Shown: positions 60,375 to 64,000 of the stretch, piece by piece | How positions within the stretch are numbered: the first letter of the stretch is position 1 | Layout: each line of letters starts with the position of its first letter | NCBI GenBank assembly: GCA_963970005.1 | Contig: CAXAMN010026484.1 | Span: forward strand, 124,001-188,000 | Direction: 5' to 3' | Length of the DNA: 64,000 bases | DNA from: Durusdinium trenchii | Lineage: Eukaryota; Sar; Dinophyceae; Suessiales; Symbiodiniaceae | The notes under the pieces: generated by a model | Told to the model about the DNA's origin: nothing | Seen by the model: only the letters and a program-made list of their open reading frames with translations | Databases searched by the model: none | Made by a program: the position numbers and the translations under genes

Positions 60375-63300
60375 CAAGAGGAAGGCGGCCTATGCTACAG
60401 CTGACTGCTTGCAGACGGCCGCCAAGCTGACAGGTTCCATGCAGGCCAGACCTGACCAGACCTCACACCAAACAACATGCCACAAAGTCAACCGAAAAGA
60501 TAGGATATTTATATAATAGTATTCAATAGCATTTGATTGTGATAGCAGCACTAGACAGAGCCACTAAATGTCAAACTAAGATTTGGTGAACAAAGACTTT
60601 CACAAAGCATGTGCTGCCTGCCTATGCAACATGGCAGACTTTCGCTCTATCAAAAAACATCCAACGGAGACCCCCCATTGGAAATCAGGACAGTGATGGC
60701 TACTTGATGCGTGGCCAGGCGGAGTTATGGTCTGGAAGAGTCACAGAGTCACCGGGGTTGAAATGGCAAACTGGCAGAGGGTCATTAGCAGCCGCAGACC
60801 ATTTTTTCCACCGAGCATCGCCCATTGGACACTGGGTTGATCTCAGAATGCATGTGCGGACTGTGTATGATGCATATGATGCTTGCTGTGTCTGATGGTC
60901 TGTGGTAGTCATGTCAAGCCAGACTTACGGCGGCCCCCGGTCTTCGAGCCTGTTAGCAGAACGGGGGCACTTTGCATTCTTATTTTCAATCAAGTAGGTG
61001 TATTGATTGAACGGATGGCCCAGAACATCCCTTTCTGCGCAGGCGACTGAGTTGCTTACCAGGGTTTCCCAGCAGCAGGAGCAAATGCAGGAGCTTGCTG
61101 AATTCTTGCTGACTGGTCATTTCCTGCAAGATCATGAAATTGGCGTGGGGATGCTACTAGTAACAAGGTGCATCGCTACTAGTAGCCAGGACTCTAGTAG
61201 CAAGGTGCCTTACTATTAGTAGCAACAAGCGTTTGACTGCTGGCTTTGACTTCCTTTGTTCGCAATGTAGGACCTACAACTGTCATTGGCGAAGAGCATC
61301 ATGGAAGCCCGTTGCGTGGTGATGATCAGAAGAGCACAGTGTCCCTATTGGCTATCAGCATGAAAGCTTGAGCAGACGACTTGTCAGCAATGCTAGTCCC
61401 GTGGAAGGCCCGTCGAGAGCCCGTCGGCCCGTTAGGCCCGTTGACGGCCCGTCACTCGTGAGACCCATATGAAAGTGTTTAAGGTATAGGTAGTCCCAAC
61501 GTCGCAATGATTATGCCCTCATCTGCGAGTGCGTGCACGAAGGGAGGAGACTCGTTTGTGCACGTTTGTCAAGCGCCTTGGCTCTGCTGCCGCGAAAAAA
61601 TAGACAAACTAAAATCAGCCGTGTCTTTTCCAAACTTGGGCCTTTCTTCAAGCTTGAACCTTTGTTGGTAGCTGGCGCGAGGGTTGGGTTGAGTTGCGCG
61701 TGACTATTCAAAGTTTCCTCCAGGAGGTTCCTCAAGGTCAATTTCGCAGATTGTACAAGTCAGTCCAGAGTAGCTGTAGCAACTCTCAACCTTGTGTCTG
61801 CAACATGGGATGAACTTGCCCCAGCCCAAAGATGAAAAATTGCGTGCTGGCTGCCACCCCACACCCCCACCCCACCATGCCTGTCCATATCTGGGGTGTT
61901 AGGTTCGAAGCCTGGGTTAGCAGATGCATAGCAGTTTACCAACTAATCAACTTGCCAGACCTGCGTGCGGAGGTCCAGGCCGCAATGCTCCTCTGCGCCT
62001 CCAAAACTTGCATCAATTGTCCTCCGACTCTGTGTTCACCAATGCCTGCGTAGAAGGCCCTTGATGTTTTTCCCACACACGGCCAGCCTCACAGCTTTTC
62101 CCTTTGCAGCAGCCGCCCGCCGCAACATACCAGGACACAACGCAAACCCTGCCAGCGTCAAAAGTTGATGTGGGAAGGGCAATCGCCCTCCAAAGTGTCA
62201 GGGCTGCATTCTCCAGCTGGCTTGCTGTTGGCCTGATCTTCGGCGCAGATTTTGCCACTCTGGTTCTGTTGAATCGCATGACAAAGTTGTGCAACAGCTG
62301 GTTGCTGGATCTGAGAACCAAGCCGCCTTTTTGTAGGGCTGCACGCGCATCTTGCGAAGTTACATGCGGAGTTTACGCCGTCAAACTCCATGGCCGCCAT
62401 CTCAGCACAAGACCTCAGGCTTCCCCCTTGATGTTTTTGCAGCTCCCCATGCCCTCCTCTTATTTGGATGCAGCTGGATGCGCAGCATTGTCCTCGCAGC
62501 GTTGAAGCTCAACTTTGCTTTGACCGGACCTGCTTTGTTCACCCGATGCAAGCTTCTTTTCTTGCAAAACCCGTGGTGGGCCCGTTGGCCCGTTGCCCGT
62601 TGGGGCCCAGTGGGGGCTTGTCGGGCCCGTCAAATGTATGGCCCCAGCAGGGGCACTTCCCGGATGTAAAGGATGGACAACATAAAACAGTTACTTACTT
62701 CTCAACGTCGCGGTGTTTTGCATTGTTTCCTGCTCGTTAGCAAGCCCACACTAGCGAGGTTGTAGTGGACAATGTCTGCATGTGCCCTCACAACACATCA
62801 TGCAAAGTTGTTCTGGCCTTCAGGCAGCCGGCATTTTCACAGCCGACCACAAGCTCGTAAGACCGCACAATATGTTTGATTGGCTCATATAACTGAAGTT
62901 TGCCCAGACTTTTGCAAAGTGGTTTCTCTTTGTCACTACGTCGCCAAGTGTCATTTGTTGAGGACAACAGCCTGGAGTTATTCAGAGGACTTGTTGGTTC
63001 GCTGGCAAAGCCACAAAACATGCAAGAACTTTGGTCTGAGCATTGCAAAAATCAATAAATGAGGCTCAGGGCTGTGCTTTACACATTCATATCCTTTGTT
63101 GTTTGACAGTTAACAGTTAACAACGGCGTTTGAGAGACATCTTCCCAGCGCACGACAACAACAAATGCCATCAAACAAGAGTCTGAAGGCGCCAAAGCCA
63201 CAAACAGTTGCTAGTCCTTTGGTCGCTAAGGTTTTTGGAGCCTGGAATCACTGCACTGCATTCGCTTTTGGGACATTCCTTGGCGCCATGCCATGGTCAG

Positions 63301-63839
63301 CCGAATCCTGGATCAGTGTCTTGGTCTTGAGGTTTATTCAAGCCGTGCAAGCAATGCATCACTCAGTCAATTTTCAAGCAAGTCAATACGCAGATGCAGG
63401 TGTGACGTGATCTTGCTTGCCACACGTGCCTTGGGATTGATTGGTTGCAAGAAGGTGCCGGGCCTTCAGGGATGGAACTCTCCGCCAAGAGGTGCAAGGT
63501 GAAACGTAGGAAATAGGGGATAGCAATAGCACTGACTGTCCAGCCACCATCAATAGTGACTATTTTATGCTCTTTTGGCATCCAGTTTCAAGATCTTCAA
63601 GGACTAGTAAAGGATCAACATGCCGATAGTCCTTATTGACCGTTACTGTATACACTGGATTTGACCACCAAACGAAAAAGAACTCTCGGGTTTGACCTTG
63701 GTCAACTCACGCAGCTGTGGCAACCAGGTACGGTATAGGGCCCTGACTGGATCAGCAGAAACGTGATCGACCAAAAATAAACCAATCAGGTCACTACAAT
63801 CCCTTGTGATCAAGTATGAGTGCAGCATTACACATACTC
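60375..63839. other. No recognised gene; GGCCCGT repeats
   Basis: Two short clusters of GGCCCGT(T/C) at 61,402-61,455 and 62,576-62,632, on the same strand 1.2 kb apart. The plus frame at 62,104-62,330 contains a hydrophobic helix (SSWLAVGLIFGADFATLVLL) but no family. Nothing else recognised. Confidence 0.35.
61151..61229 (+). repeat. CTACTAGGAGCAAG repeat array, TAGTAACAAG type
   Basis: ATGCTACTAGTAACAAGGTGCATCGCTACTAGTAGCCAGGAC, TCTAGTAGCAAGGTGCCTTACTATTAGTAGCAAC. Closest to the array at 45,683. Confidence 0.85.
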
Positions 63840-64000
63840 TTCCCGAATGCTTGACACAGGGTTCTCCGTGAACTCTGGGGCCTGGGGGAGGAAGCGTGTT
63901 CGCGTAAGGGTGCTTTCATGTTTGCAACCGTTCGCAACCAATTTAATGTGATCGATAAGCCTTGGATGGCAGCATGAAGTTCCAGATTCGAGTGAAAGAT
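63840..64000 (+). repeat. Dispersed repeat, copy 2, cut by the window edge
   Basis: TTCCCGAATGCTTGACACAG, GTTCTCCGTGAACTCTGGGG, CAACCGTTCGCAACC, GGATGGCAGCATGAAG, AGATTCGAGTG. Matches copy 1 at 10,153-10,344 in order and strand; gaps between blocks vary. Confidence 0.7.

Overview
This window reads as nuclear DNA of a dinoflagellate, most likely a Symbiodiniaceae coral symbiont. The grounds are: (1) gene pieces can only be assembled with GC and GA splice donors as well as GT; (2) an intronless calpain-like gene has two spliced-leader-like relics directly upstream; (3) several dispersed repeat families are of types I associate with Symbiodiniaceae assemblies (recollection, not a search); (4) coding density is very low. 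I see no bacterial-style operons, rRNA, tRNA or CRISPR.

Layout. The main find is one plus-strand gene split into very short exons. From 6,829 to 25,495, ten small exons (26 to 178 nt) encode, in order, a polyketide synthase (PKS) ketoreductase (KR) domain: the NADPH loop, the LDD fingerprint of B-type KRs, the lysine, the serine region, the Tyr-x-x-x-Asn motif and the NWGPWG tail. Exon phases agree at every junction up to the ninth exon. The first eight introns hold a CT-rich tract, a 15-bp minisatellite and hairpins. One intron, about 11.9 kb (12,866-24,738), holds a whole landscape: CGTCAC satellites, a repeated element present twice, a small lysine-rich coiled-coil gene (15,425-15,857), a broken KDZ-like transposase (16.4-18.1 kb), further large unidentified coding blocks (18.7-21.5 kb), and a 42-bp minisatellite. 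PKS exons before 6.8 kb and after 25.5 kb were not recognised; one weak candidate lies near 30.9 kb.

The second clear gene is at 40,601-42,207: a calpain-like cysteine protease with two N-terminal EF-hands and all three catalytic residues. It has no introns and one single-base frame slip. Relic spliced-leader motifs just upstream suggest a retroposed cDNA.

The rest (roughly 1-6.8 kb and 25.5-64 kb outside the calpain) is mostly non-coding as far as I can read it: short candidate exons of unknown function, AT microsatellites, a 72-bp alternating purine-pyrimidine (Z-DNA) tract, fold-back elements, and copies of dispersed repeats (CTACTAGGAGCAAGG, GGCAGCTTCGAAACCC and others).

A caution for users: four reading-frame breaks in otherwise coherent genes are all -1 shifts, each repaired by one added base, three of them in homopolymers of three to five bases. 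That pattern, together with an N gap bounded by an exact 47-bp duplication, points to consensus or scaffolding errors rather than four independent pseudogenes.
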